Source: Neorhizobium huautlense
GTDB lineage: Bacteria > Pseudomonadota > Alphaproteobacteria > Rhizobiales > Rhizobiaceae
Direction of reading: 5' to 3'
Assembly: GCF_030811685.1 (NCBI RefSeq)
Contig: NZ_JAUSRF010000002.1
Span: forward strand, 388,706-452,705
Length of the DNA stretch: 64,000 nucleotides
The position numbers were made by a program, and so were the translations under genes. Below are positions 26,258-35,178 of the stretch, piece after piece; position 1 is the stretch's first letter; each line of letters begins with the position of its first letter. The notes beneath the pieces were generated by a model. The model was given only the letters and a program-made list of their open reading frames with translations. It was not told where the DNA came from and ran no database searches.

Positions 26258-26676
26258 GTCTGTCGAAATTCCGGTTGCCCTTTTTTGCCTGCTTTAGCGA
26301 ATGCCATGCGGCATTGCCACTGGCATGGATGTCGTTCGGTGATGGTTCTGCAAACGGAAGAGGTTTTTGTATGTAGTGGCGCGGCTTGCGCCCAATGATC
26401 CCCCTTGAAGCGGAGATGTCACGACGTGGCAGAGTGGGGAGCAACGGTGCGGCATAGACCCTTCTCCCCGTTTTGACGGGGAGAAGGTGCCGGCAGGCGG
26501 ATGAGGGGCAAGGGCCGCAAACTCAACGCCAGCGGCTGCCCCTCATCTCCTCGCTAACGCTCCGGATCTTCTCCCCGCGCGCGGGGAGAAGAGGCAAGCG
26601 GCACCACCTCAATCCCATATGCGAGAACCCTGCTCTTGAGGGGGATATCGGCTTGGAGCACGGCCGTCGCAAATGT
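26258..26676. other. 419-bp gap between pabB and pepF
   Basis: Contains the mosaic repeat described separately (about 26395-26660) and otherwise 26258-26394, which should hold the pabB promoter. I see no gene. Confidence 0.5.
26395..26660. repeat. Mosaic of rhizobial-type palindromic repeats (copy A)
   Basis: A non-coding stretch between pabB and pepF made of palindromes. The left part (about 26395-26455) ends with GGGGAGCAACGGTGCGGCA, shared with copy B at 32490. A different palindromic unit is built in at 26461-26600 (CTTCTCCCCG...CGGGGAGAAG twice, with CCCCTCATCTCC between). To the right (about 26615-26660) lie CATATGCGAGAACCCTG and CTTGAGGGGGATATCGGCT, which match pieces of copy B. It looks like one repeat inserted into another. 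Confidence 0.72.
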
Positions 26677-28551
26677 TTACGCCTTGTCCAGAGCTTCCAG
26701 TTCGTCGATCAGGCTTTCGATCATCGACAGGCCCTTCGACCAGAAGGCCGGGTCGGACGCGTCGAGGCCGAATGGTTTCAGCAGTTCGGAATAATGCTTT
26801 GATCCACCGGCTTTCAGCAGGTCAAAATACTTGTCCTGAAAGCCCGGAGCTGCGTTCTGATAAACCGCGTAAAGCGAGTTCACCAGACAGTCGCCGAAGG
26901 CGTAGGCGTAGACATAGAAGGGCGAATGGATGAAGTGGGGGATATAGGTCCACCACGTTTCATACCCTTCCGAGATTTTTATCGCCGGACCGAGACTTTC
27001 CTCCTGCACCGATAGCCACAATTCACCGATCTGGTCGGCGGTCAGTTCGCCCTCTTTCCGGGCCGTATGCACCTTGCGTTCGAATTCGTAGAAGGCGATC
27101 TGGCGCACGACCGTGTTGATCATGTCCTCCACCTTCTGGGCGAGCATGGCCTTGCGTTCTTTTTTGTCCTTCGTCTTTTCCAGAAGCGCGCGGAACGTCA
27201 GCATTTCACCGAACACGGAAGCGGTTTCTGCTAAAGTCAGCGGTGTCTGGCACATCAGCGCGCCTTGACCGCCGGCCAGAACCTGATGCACGCCGTGGCC
27301 AAGCTCGTGGGCGAGCGTCATCACGTCACGTGGCTTGCCGAGGTAGTTGACCAAAACATACGGGTGCGCCGAAGGCACAACCGGGTGCGCGAAGGCGCCC
27401 GGTGCCTTGCCGGGGCGGGCAGGGGCATCGATCCATTGTTCGTCGAAGAAACGGCGGGCGATATCGGCCATTTCGGGAGAGAAGGCGCCGTAGGCGGAGA
27501 GGACCGTGTCCTTGGCATCGGCCCATGGAATGACGGCATTCGGGGTTTCCGGCAGCGGCGCGTTGCGGTCCCAAAAATTCATGGTTTCCATGCCGAGCCA
27601 CTTTGCCTTCATGGCATAATAGCGGTGCGACAGGCGCGGATAGGCATCTTTTACGGCTGCTGCCAGCGCATCGACGGTTTCGCGTTCCACACGATTGGCA
27701 AGGTGGCGGCTGTCGGCGATATCGTCGAAACCGCGCCAGCGGTCGGAAATCGCCTTATCCTTGGCCAGCGTATTGGTGATCAGCGTGAAGACGCGCAGAT
27801 TGTCCTTGAAGGTGGCGGACAGGGCGGCCGCGGCCTTGGCGCGAACCTCCGGGTCCGGCTCCTGCAGCATGTTGAGGGTGATTTCGAGCGACTGCTTTTC
27901 GCCATCCACCTCGAAACGCAGGTCGGCCATGGTCTCGTCGAACAGGCGGTTGAAGGCGGCGGCCGAGGTCATCGACTTGTCGAGAAACAACTGTTCCAGC
28001 TTGTCTTCCAGCTGGAAAGGCTTGTCTTTCCTGAGATCGACGATCCATGGCTGGTAATGGGCGACGGCCGGATCGCGGGCAATGGCGGCGTCGATGACGG
28101 CATCATCGATACGGTTCAGTTCCAGCGCAAAAAAGAGCAGGTGAGAGGAAAGGTCCGTCAGCTTGGCCTGCACGTCACCGTAGAACTTGCCGTTGGCCGG
28201 ATTGGACGTATCGGAAAAATAGGTCAGGCCGGCATAGGAGCCGATCTTTCCAAAAAGATCGTCGAGTTCGTCATATTCGGCAATCGCCGGACCGAGCCCC
28301 TGTGCCCCGGTTTTCTGTGCGGCGTCCGTCAGCTTACCCTTCCACGCGGCTTCGAAATTGCGGGCGCGCTCGGTCGCGCTGTCGAGGTCTGCCTTCAAGG
28401 CGGCGCCGTCGCGGCTGTCGTAAAGATCCTCAAGGCGCCATGTCGGGAGGTCGCCGAGTTCCGTTGTCGCGGCGGATGTGGCAGCGCTGTCGGCTGCGAC
28501 CACGATACCGCGGCGGATATTGATGCCATTCGGTCGAACGTGGGACGTCAT
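26677..28551 (-). CDS. pepF: M3-family oligoendopeptidase
   Basis: Zinc metallopeptidase of 624 residues, cytosolic, that cuts short peptides. The zinc motif HELGH is at about residue 412 in VMTLAHELGHGVHQVLAGG, with the third zinc ligand in the following TLAETASVFGEM. Helical M3 features appear throughout, e.g. DEQWIDAPARPGKAPGAF ahead of the site and GYETWWTYIPHFIHSPFYV near the end. The ATG at 28551 has AGGAAGGAAAC upstream. A large open frame exists on the opposite strand but is an artefact of GC bias. Confidence 0.94.
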   Translation of the reverse strand: MTSHVRPNGINIRRGIVVAADSAATSAATTELGDLPTWRLEDLYDSRDGAALKADLDSATERARNFEAAWKGKLTDAAQKTGAQGLGPAIAEYDELDDLFGKIGSYAGLTYFSDTSNPANGKFYGDVQAKLTDLSSHLLFFALELNRIDDAVIDAAIARDPAVAHYQPWIVDLRKDKPFQLEDKLEQLFLDKSMTSAAAFNRLFDETMADLRFEVDGEKQSLEITLNMLQEPDPEVRAKAAAALSATFKDNLRVFTLITNTLAKDKAISDRWRGFDDIADSRHLANRVERETVDALAAAVKDAYPRLSHRYYAMKAKWLGMETMNFWDRNAPLPETPNAVIPWADAKDTVLSAYGAFSPEMADIARRFFDEQWIDAPARPGKAPGAFAHPVVPSAHPYVLVNYLGKPRDVMTLAHELGHGVHQVLAGGQGALMCQTPLTLAETASVFGEMLTFRALLEKTKDKKERKAMLAQKVEDMINTVVRQIAFYEFERKVHTARKEGELTADQIGELWLSVQEESLGPAIKISEGYETWWTYIPHFIHSPFYVYAYAFGDCLVNSLYAVYQNAAPGFQDKYFDLLKAGGSKHYSELLKPFGLDASDPAFWSKGLSMIESLIDELEALDKA

Positions 28552-28749
28552 CGTGCAGGTTTCCTTCCTGTTAAATCTCTTAAGTGCCGTTTCCGGCCAT
28601 ATACTAAGCAGGTTTCGGGCGTGTTGATCTGTTTTGAGGCCAAGCCGTTAAAATGCAAGCCTTTCTCAAAACGGGATGTTCAAGCCTTTCATGACACAAC
28701 CTCCTGTATGGGTGCCATTACGGCACTGAACACGATTTCAGGAGCGAGC

Positions 28750-30285
28750 ATGACTGCGCACATTCTTGTCGTGGACGACGATCCGGTACAACGTCGTCTT
28801 TTGAAGAACGCCGTGGAGCGTCATGGTCATTCCTGCCATCTGGCCGAAAACGGCCGGATTGCGCTTGAGTTCCTTCGGCGCAACCGCGCGCAGTTCAATG
28901 CGGTCGTTCTCGACCTCATGATGCCGGAACTCGATGGCCTTGGTTTCCTCGACGCCGCTAACGAACTGAACCTCAATATTCCGATCATCGTGCAGACCGG
29001 GCAGGGCTCGATCGAGACGGTGGTGCAGGCCATGCGCGCCGGTGCCTTCGATTTCGTGGTGAAGCCGGTTTCGCCGGAACGCATCGCGGCTTCGATCGCC
29101 AATGCGCTGAAACTGGACCAGAAGGAAACGAAGACCCGCACCGTGCGCAAGGGCCGCACCGGACCGATCGGTTTTGCCGATATCGTGTCGGCCAGCCCCG
29201 ACATGCTGCGTGTCATCGATCTGGCCGAACGGGCCGCCCATTCCGGCATTCCGGTCGTGCTGGAAGGTGAATCCGGCGTCGGCAAGGAAATGGTGGCGCG
29301 CGCCATCCAGAGCGGTTCCGACCGTTCGGGAAAACCGTTCATCACCGTCAATTGCGGCGCCATCCCGCACAATCTGGTCGAAAGCATCCTGTTCGGCCAT
29401 GAGAAGGGTGCCTTCACCGGCGCGATCGATCGCCATACCGGCAAGTTCGTGGAAGCCGATGGCGGCACGTTGTTCCTCGACGAGATCGGCGACCTGCCGC
29501 TCGATGTGCAGGTAAAACTGCTGCGCGCCGTGCAGCAGGGCGAGATCGAGACTGTCGGGTCTTCGAAAACCCAGAAGGTCGACGTGCGTCTGATCTCGGC
29601 CACCAACAAGGACCTGATCGAAGAGGTTCGCGCCGGGCGTTTCCGCGAGGATCTGTATTATCGCCTCAATGTCTTCCCGATTACCATTCCGGCGCTGCGC
29701 CGCCGCAAGGAAGACATTCCGCATCTCGCCCGCGTGTTCACCGAGCGTTTTTCCGCCGAGCAGAAGCTCGACCGCACGCTGACGCTCAGCGCCGGCGCGC
29801 TGGCGCTGCTGACCGCCTATGACTGGCCGGGCAATATCCGCCAGCTGGAAAACTCGATCTTCCGCGCGGTCGTTCTGGCAAGCGGCGACGAACTGACGGA
29901 AGAGGATTTTCCGCAGATCGCCGCCCAGCTGCCGGAATTCCGCACGGAAGAACTGCGGGCGATTGCCGTCGAAATGCCGCAGATGGCATCGGCCGGTGCT
30001 GGTCGGGCAGACGATACGGTCTCCTACGGCAACGAACGTCTGGACATGGCTTCTCAGCACATGCCGCTGCATGTGCCGGACAATGTCATCGTCAGCACCG
30101 ACGATACCGGTGACGTTCGCAAACTGGCGGATGTGGAAGAGGAACTGATCCGGTTCGCGCTGAAATTCTACCGCGGCCAGATGAGCCAGGTGGCGCGCAA
30201 GCTCGGCATCGGCCGCTCGACCCTTTATCGCAAGCTCAAGGACTACGGTATAGATCCGGACAATCCGCTGCGCGAGGCCGCCTGA
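28750..30285 (+). CDS. NtrC-family sigma54-dependent response regulator
   Basis: A 511-residue regulator. Receiver domain (1-120) with the phosphorylated Asp55 in VVLDLMMPELDG. AAA+ domain with Walker A GESGVGKE (173-180), the sigma54-contact loop GAFTGA (220-225) and Walker B LFLDEIGD (241-248), then DYYRLNVFPI-like RLNVFPITIPALRRRKEDI. A Fis-type helix-turn-helix closes the protein (SQVARKLGIGRSTLYRKLKD). The ATG has AGGAGCGAGC upstream. No sensor kinase lies nearby, so it is an orphan regulator. Confidence 0.93.
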   Translation: MTAHILVVDDDPVQRRLLKNAVERHGHSCHLAENGRIALEFLRRNRAQFNAVVLDLMMPELDGLGFLDAANELNLNIPIIVQTGQGSIETVVQAMRAGAFDFVVKPVSPERIAASIANALKLDQKETKTRTVRKGRTGPIGFADIVSASPDMLRVIDLAERAAHSGIPVVLEGESGVGKEMVARAIQSGSDRSGKPFITVNCGAIPHNLVESILFGHEKGAFTGAIDRHTGKFVEADGGTLFLDEIGDLPLDVQVKLLRAVQQGEIETVGSSKTQKVDVRLISATNKDLIEEVRAGRFREDLYYRLNVFPITIPALRRRKEDIPHLARVFTERFSAEQKLDRTLTLSAGALALLTAYDWPGNIRQLENSIFRAVVLASGDELTEEDFPQIAAQLPEFRTEELRAIAVEMPQMASAGAGRADDTVSYGNERLDMASQHMPLHVPDNVIVSTDDTGDVRKLADVEEELIRFALKFYRGQMSQVARKLGIGRSTLYRKLKDYGIDPDNPLREAA

Positions 30286-30533
30286 TCCGCTCGTAAAGCG
30301 TGCGAAAAAGGCATCAAGACCAGTTATGGTCCATAGAGGTCGCCGTCCTGGCGATCTTTCCTGTTAATCCTGACGCAAGTCTGGGCTGGTAAAACACTGT
30401 CAATCTTTTATAAGTCGATTGTTGACTATAAAAGAATTGCTTGTGGACATGTGGCGGATTTGCCATGGTGTCACCGCATTTCACAGTCATGTGAGGCAGC
30501 ATTGGCTTTGCTGTCAATCGGACGGGGATAGAC
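30286..30533. other. Intergenic region upstream of the DUF882 gene (248 bp)
   Basis: Holds a small GGTCGCC/GGCGATC hairpin near 30339-30356 followed by TTTCCTG, which may end the regulator transcript. An AT-rich stretch, TTTTATAAGTCGATTGTTGAC (about 30395-30415), is a likely promoter area. I see no gene. Confidence 0.4.
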
Positions 30534-32369
30534 TTGCCGTATCAGAATGAAAACACCACGCCCGGAAATGGGACAGGGCGCAGCGGGTTCGCTGCACGTT
30601 GCCTGTCGTTTTCCAAGCGCGTTGTCGCCGCAGCCTCGCTTTGCGTGGTTGCGCTGCCATTGATGTCGGCGGTGTCGGCGACCTCTGCGTCTGCCGAGAC
30701 CCGCAGCCTGAAGCTTTATTACACCCATACGCGCGAAAAGGCGGAGATCGTCTTCAAGCGCAATGGCCGTTTTGACCCCAAGGGTCTGGCGCAGCTCAAC
30801 CAGTTCCTGCGTGACTGGCGCCGCAACGAGCCGACGAAGATGGACCCGCGTCTTTTCGACCTCGTCTGGGAAGTCTACCGCCGCGTCGGTGCCAAGGATT
30901 ATATCCACATCGTTTCCGCCTACCGTTCGCCGGCCACCAACGGCATGCTGCGTTCGCGCACCAAGGGTGTCGCCAAGAACAGCCAGCACACTCAGGGCAA
31001 GGCGATGGACTTTTTCATCCCCGGCGTGAAACTGTCGACCCTGCGCGCCACCGCCATGCAGTTGCAGGTCGGCGGCGTCGGTTTCTATCCGACCTCCGGT
31101 TCGCCCTTCGTGCATCTCGATGTCGGCGGCGTTCGCGCCTGGCCGCGCATGTCGCGTGATGAACTGGCCCGTCTTTTCCCGAAGGGCAACACGATCCATC
31201 TTCCGTCCGACGGCAAGCCGCTGCCGGGTTATGATCAGGCTCTGGCCGATTACAAGAAGCGTGTCGGTGCGGATTCGATCGAGATTGCCAGCACGGCAGG
31301 ATCGGTATCCTCTTCCGCGACCGTGAAGAAAAAGAAGAACCTGCTGGCCATGCTGTTTGGCGGCGGCGACGAGGATGAAGATCCCGATGCCATCTCCACG
31401 CCGGCACCGGCAGCGCCGGGCCGTCCTTCTGCGCCGGCAACGGCAGACGAGGGCGAAAGCGCGCCGGTCATGGTTGCTTCCGCGCAGCCGCAGGCGCCGG
31501 ATATCGATGCACCGGTTCCGCAGTCGCGCCCGGCCTTCCGTCAGGACAACGGCACCAGCCTTGCCAATGCGCTTTATTCGCAAGGCGGCCGCAGTGCTGC
31601 TCAGGATGCGCTTCAGGCAGCCCTGCCGGCCCAGCAGAATGGCGAGAATTTTGCCGATCTGCAGCAGTATAACATCCCGGTTCCGACCCTGCTTGGCCCG
31701 CGCGGCATGAGGGGCGATGCCGAAAGCAGCACGGTCACGGCCTATGCTGCGGCCATCAACCGGGCCGAAATGAACGGTTCCGCCATGCCGGTCCCGGCGC
31801 ATCGTCCGGCCTTCTCTGCCGGTCCGATGAATGCATCGCTGCCTGCACCGCAGTCGCAGCAATCGCAGCAGCTGGCCGCCGCAGCACCCGAAGCGGCTCC
31901 GAACACGCTCGACGCGCAGGCGCAGCATCTGGCCGCAGGCGGTCAGGTGGCCGAAGGTTCGCAGGCGCTGACGCCGGAACTGGTCGCCGCCCTTGCCAGA
32001 AGCGCCGAACATGGCCGCTCGAATGAGGCATCCGTTCCGCTTCCGGGCAAGCGTCCGGTTCAGGTGGCACTTGCCAATCCGTCTTCCGTGAACGGCGCTG
32101 CCCGTGTATTCGGTGACGGTTTTGATGCGCCGAAGCCGGTTGCCAAAACGCAGGCCAAGGTCACGCCGGCTGCCAATGCGGCTCCTGCCGACAACGCTTT
32201 GACCGGTGACAAGCTGGCCCAGTGGGCGCAGAGCAAGGGCAAGGCGGAAGCTTCGGCAAAGGCGCCGCGTGTCGCTTCGTCCGCGCGTTCGTTCAGCACC
32301 GACAACGCCGCCATGAACGACGGTTTCAAACCGGCGCATCCGGTGGCGATCGATCCCGGCCGGTTCTGA
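30534..32369 (+). CDS. DUF882 (peptidase M15-like) secreted protein with long low-complexity tail
   Basis: A 611-residue protein. The start is TTG at 30534, with GGGGA upstream; in-frame ATG codons downstream would remove the signal. The signal ends near SATSASAETRS (about 45-56). The zinc-peptidase core follows (residues about 55-210): SAYRSPATNGMLRSRT, HTQGKAMDFFIPG and FVHLDVGGVRAWPRM hold the His/Asp pattern of the M15 family that cuts peptidoglycan. From about 260 to the end the chain is Ala/Pro/Gln-rich, probably unstructured and perhaps for envelope contact. Confidence 0.85.
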   Translation: MPYQNENTTPGNGTGRSGFAARCLSFSKRVVAAASLCVVALPLMSAVSATSASAETRSLKLYYTHTREKAEIVFKRNGRFDPKGLAQLNQFLRDWRRNEPTKMDPRLFDLVWEVYRRVGAKDYIHIVSAYRSPATNGMLRSRTKGVAKNSQHTQGKAMDFFIPGVKLSTLRATAMQLQVGGVGFYPTSGSPFVHLDVGGVRAWPRMSRDELARLFPKGNTIHLPSDGKPLPGYDQALADYKKRVGADSIEIASTAGSVSSSATVKKKKNLLAMLFGGGDEDEDPDAISTPAPAAPGRPSAPATADEGESAPVMVASAQPQAPDIDAPVPQSRPAFRQDNGTSLANALYSQGGRSAAQDALQAALPAQQNGENFADLQQYNIPVPTLLGPRGMRGDAESSTVTAYAAAINRAEMNGSAMPVPAHRPAFSAGPMNASLPAPQSQQSQQLAAAAPEAAPNTLDAQAQHLAAGGQVAEGSQALTPELVAALARSAEHGRSNEASVPLPGKRPVQVALANPSSVNGAARVFGDGFDAPKPVAKTQAKVTPAANAAPADNALTGDKLAQWAQSKGKAEASAKAPRVASSARSFSTDNAAMNDGFKPAHPVAIDPGRF

Positions 32370-32388
32370 GCCGACTCCTCTGAAACAA

Positions 32389-32427
32389 CAAAAGCCCGTG
32401 TGGACCGATCCTCACGGGCTTTTTCTT
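32389..32427 (+). terminator. Terminator of the DUF882 gene
   Basis: AAAGCCCGTG pairs with CACGGGCTTT around a short loop and TTTTCTTT follows. It begins about 20 bp after the stop. Confidence 0.85.
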
Positions 32428-32469
32428 TGCGTGGTGCGCGCGGTTCGGCCCGGGGCTATCGCATGTGGA

Positions 32470-32670
32470 TTGGGAGGGTGCAGCTTGCTCCAAATGATCT
32501 CCCCCCTTGGGGGAGATGTCACCGAAAGGTGACAGAGGGGGGGAGCAACGGTGCGGCAGATGTTTCGAAAGCGGCCTTCACACCAGAAACACCCCCTCTG
32601 TCCTGCCGGACATCTCCCCCTCAAGGGCGGAGATCGGCTGGGCGCACCGTCCGAGTGCCATATGCGATAG
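32470..32670. repeat. Rhizobial-type palindromic repeat (copy B)
   Basis: Non-coding DNA just past the terminator and before nnrS. It has the perfect hairpin ATCTCCCCC/GGGGGAGAT at about 32497-32517, TCACCGAAAGGTGA at about 32519-32532, then GGGGGAGCAACGGTGCGGCA. Further right lie CCTCAAGGGCGGAGATCGGCT and CATATGCGATAGCCCTG. Parts match the mosaic at 26395-26660 in another order. Confidence 0.75.
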
Positions 32671-32679
32671 CCCTGCGGT

Positions 32680-33900
32680 TCAGCCCATCGTCTGGCGGCG
32701 AACGCGTATCAGCATCGGGCCGTATTCGATGAGATAAAGCCCGAATGCTGATAGCCAGAGCAGGCCGGCCGACGCATAGATCACGTCGAGATGCGCGGAC
32801 AGGATGGCGGAGAGCGGGCGGATCAGCGCGCAGAGAAGAATGGCGGCGTAGCAGAGGTTCGTCATTTTCGATGCCGTCAACTGCCGGCCGGTATGGCCGC
32901 GTGTGGCGCGGGTCATGACGGCCAGCATCATGCCCGACATCGTGCCGACGGTCAGAACATGCATGGCCGATGCCCGGTCGATCCAGCCGAGTGCGGCAGC
33001 AGCGATGGCCATGAAACCAAGCGGCACGAACAGATAGGCGACATGGAGGATGGTCACCAGCGTTTCGCGCGTCGTCGTCCAGCCGCGCCAGCGATAGAGG
33101 CGGGCAAATTGTATCGCGGCGGCAATGCCTGCGGCGATAGCTGTGATGCGTCCTTCCGGCGATACGGACCAGATGAGAAGTGCCGCTACCGACGTGAGTA
33201 TGGTGATCATGTCGAAACGGTCGAAGGGTGTTGGAAACCGCGTCGCGCCCTGTTTGGCCAGCCAGTTGCGGGTAAAGCTCGGGATGATGCGGCCACCGAT
33301 GACGCAGACGAGGGCGATATAGGCGGAAATGCCGAAGCGCGAGGCGTAATCCGGCGCGCCGATGGCAATGGTTTCGTAGTGAAAACCGAGATTGGCGGCG
33401 GTGAGCACACCAACCCCGATCAGCACTTTCAGGTTCTTCCACTGCTTGCCGGCGATGATTTCGCGGGCGCTGATGATGAGGAGTGCGGGCAGGAAGAGCG
33501 CATCCAGCATTGCGGCCGGTAATACACCGATCACGTCCGGCGCGAGCATGGCGAGCCGGCCAAGGCACCAGAGCGAAAACAACCCGGCGAGCGGCCAGCC
33601 GGAAACGGGCAGGCGGCCCGTCCAGTTGGGAACGGCGGTGAGGAAAAAGCCGGCGAGAATGGCGCTGCCGAAACCGAACAGCATTTCATGCGCGTGCCAG
33701 GCGTAAAGCCCGTAAGCGTCAGCGATTTCGATCTGGCCGGTAAGCGCCGTGATCCACAGAACCATGGTGATGCAGGCCCAGATGGCGCCGCCGAGGAAAA
33801 ACGGTCGAAAGCCGTAGGAAAACAGCACCGGCCCGGTCTGCAGAAGTCCGCGCGGAACGGCGCCGCGTCGGGTGGGAATGCTCTGGTCGATGGGGGACAT
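32680..33900 (-). CDS. nnrS: NnrS-family membrane protein
   Basis: A heme- and copper-containing 12-helix membrane protein family linked to nitric-oxide tolerance. The 406-residue protein reads through YGFRPFFLGGAIWACITMVL at the start, YAWHAHEMLFGFGSAILAGF, TAVPNWTGRLPVSGWPL and GRIIPSFTRNWL, all typical of NnrS, then a hydrophobic C-terminal half. The start MSPIDQSIPTRRG at 33900 is chosen because the frame farther upstream lies inside the regulator's promoter region. It is divergent from an Fnr/Crp-type regulator gene, with an FNR-like box between. Confidence 0.93.
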   Translation of the reverse strand: MSPIDQSIPTRRGAVPRGLLQTGPVLFSYGFRPFFLGGAIWACITMVLWITALTGQIEIADAYGLYAWHAHEMLFGFGSAILAGFFLTAVPNWTGRLPVSGWPLAGLFSLWCLGRLAMLAPDVIGVLPAAMLDALFLPALLIISAREIIAGKQWKNLKVLIGVGVLTAANLGFHYETIAIGAPDYASRFGISAYIALVCVIGGRIIPSFTRNWLAKQGATRFPTPFDRFDMITILTSVAALLIWSVSPEGRITAIAAGIAAAIQFARLYRWRGWTTTRETLVTILHVAYLFVPLGFMAIAAAALGWIDRASAMHVLTVGTMSGMMLAVMTRATRGHTGRQLTASKMTNLCYAAILLCALIRPLSAILSAHLDVIYASAGLLWLSAFGLYLIEYGPMLIRVRRQTMG

Positions 33901-33954
33901 GGCGAGGCTCCTGAAGATGCTCGCCTGATCTGGCTTGAAAATTTCCGGCTTTCG

Positions 33955-33968
33955 TTGATGAATCGCAA
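33955..33968. promoter_or_regulatory. FNR/NnrR-like binding box
   Basis: TTGATGAATCGCAA fits the Crp/Fnr-family pattern TTGAT-N4-xGCAA. It lies 55 bp before the nnrS start (33900) and 70 bp before the divergent regulator start (34038), where a regulator box for both genes is expected. It is the likely binding site of that regulator. Confidence 0.68.
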
Positions 33969-34037
33969 GCAAAATGAAGATGAGGCAGTTAGTCAGGTCC
34001 CAAGGCTTGCAGAGGCGGGTCAATATGGAGGTCGGAT

Positions 34038-34736
34038 GTGAAGCTCGATATCGGTCTGGTCAAACACCTTCCGCTTTTCGCCGACATGGCCGATGGCGAT
34101 ATCGAGGTGATGCTTTCACATGCAGTTTCGCGGCGGATCGCCGTGGGCGATGCGGTGTTCGATCAGGGCTCGCCGGCCTCGCATTTCTTTCTGCTTCTGA
34201 ATGGCCGGCTGAAGGTGAGCCAGGTTACGCCGCAGGGCGAGCAGGTGATCGTGCGCATGGTCAATCCCGGTGATCTTTTCGGGATCGCCAAGGCTCTGCA
34301 GCGAACCGATTACCCTGGCACGGCGCTTTGTGTGTCCGAAGCCGTGGCTCTTTGCTGGCCGATGGATCTGTGGTCGCAGATGATCGAGCAAAATCCGCGG
34401 CTGGCCGTCACGGCGATGACGGCGATCGGCCAGCGCCTGCAGGAGGCCCATACGCGCATTCGCGAAATTTCGACCGAGGACGTGGAGCGGCGGGTGGCGC
34501 ATGCGGTGCTGCGGCTGAGCGAGCAGGCGGGGCGCGAGGAGGGCGATGGTTTGCGCATCGATTTCCCGATCACCCGGCAGGACATTGCGGAGCTGACGGG
34601 CACGACGCTTCACACCGTGTCACGCATCCTGAGTGCCTGGGAAGGCAGGGGGCTGGTGACCGGCGGGCGCCAGAAACTGCTGGTGCGCGATGTGGCGAGG
34701 TTGAGGGCTCTGGCAGAAAACGAAAAATCGGCCTGA
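34038..34736 (+). CDS. Crp/Fnr-family transcriptional regulator, NnrR-type
   Basis: A 232-residue regulator with an N-terminal cyclic-nucleotide-binding-like beta-roll (residues about 1-115) and a winged helix C-terminus with the recognition helix in ITRQDIAELTGTTLHTVSRI. The N-terminal region lacks the four cysteines of the Fe-S FNR type, so it is more like NnrR or DNR, which answer nitric oxide. The GTG at 34038 is preceded by GGAGG 6 bases upstream. It is divergent from nnrS with an FNR-like box between, so it most likely controls nnrS. Confidence 0.9.
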   Translation: MKLDIGLVKHLPLFADMADGDIEVMLSHAVSRRIAVGDAVFDQGSPASHFFLLLNGRLKVSQVTPQGEQVIVRMVNPGDLFGIAKALQRTDYPGTALCVSEAVALCWPMDLWSQMIEQNPRLAVTAMTAIGQRLQEAHTRIREISTEDVERRVAHAVLRLSEQAGREEGDGLRIDFPITRQDIAELTGTTLHTVSRILSAWEGRGLVTGGRQKLLVRDVARLRALAENEKSA

Positions 34737-34747
34737 AACGGAAACGG

Positions 34748-34785
34748 AAAAGGGCGGCCGCGAAAAACGCTGCCGCCCTTTTATG
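34748..34785. terminator. Bidirectional terminator between the regulator and gapR-like gene
   Basis: AAAGGGCGGC and GCCGCCCTTT pair around a short loop and have runs of A before and T after. Both neighbouring genes point at it, so it can serve both. Confidence 0.83.
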
Positions 34786-34811
34786 AAAAGTCCGGAGATG
34801 AAGGCAGCCGA

Positions 34812-35090
34812 TCAGGCTGCTTCTTCTTCCTCGGTGCCGGCGCCCGGGATCATGCCGAGAGCGGAGAGGTAGGTGTCGAGGATGAGATCCTCTTCCATGC
34901 GCTCCTGGTCGTCCTTCTTGCGAAGGGCGATGACCTTTTTCATGATCTTGGTATCGTAGCCCATCGACTTTGCCTCGCCATAGACATCCTTGATGTCGTC
35001 GGCGATAGTCTTCTTTTCTTCTTCCAGTCTTTCGATGCGCTCGATAAAGGCGCGGAGTTGGTCGCGGGCGACGCCATGGGCATCAGACAT
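34812..35090 (-). CDS. GapR-family (DUF2312) DNA-binding protein
   Basis: A 92-residue coiled-coil protein that matches the family of GapR, a nucleoid-associated protein that clamps over-twisted DNA. The key stretch is [20 protein letters not shown], followed by [20 protein letters not shown] and [20 protein letters not shown]. The C-terminus is acidic. It is a short, probably dimeric protein acting on the chromosome. The DUF1244 gene lies upstream on the same strand. Confidence 0.92.
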   Translation of the reverse strand: MSDAHGVARDQLRAFIERIERLEEEKKTIADDIKDVYGEAKSMGYDTKIMKKVIALRKKDDQERMEEDLILDTYLSALGMIPGAGTEEEEAA

Positions 35091-35178
35091 CGGGGCCTCC
35101 TAAATAGTCTCGACAATTTTACGGGTGGTGTCACCTGCCGTGAAGTGCGGGCAAGGTCAAGCCAAATCGCGCATGGGC

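Noticed and set aside
27265..28749. Long plus-strand open frame that leads into the sigma54 regulator frame
   Set aside because: It runs antisense across pepF and only the part from 28750 has domain matches and a ribosome site. The open frame comes from GC bias.
30471..32339. 622-codon antisense frame across the DUF882 gene
   Set aside because: Arg/Gly-rich and no motif; shadow frame.
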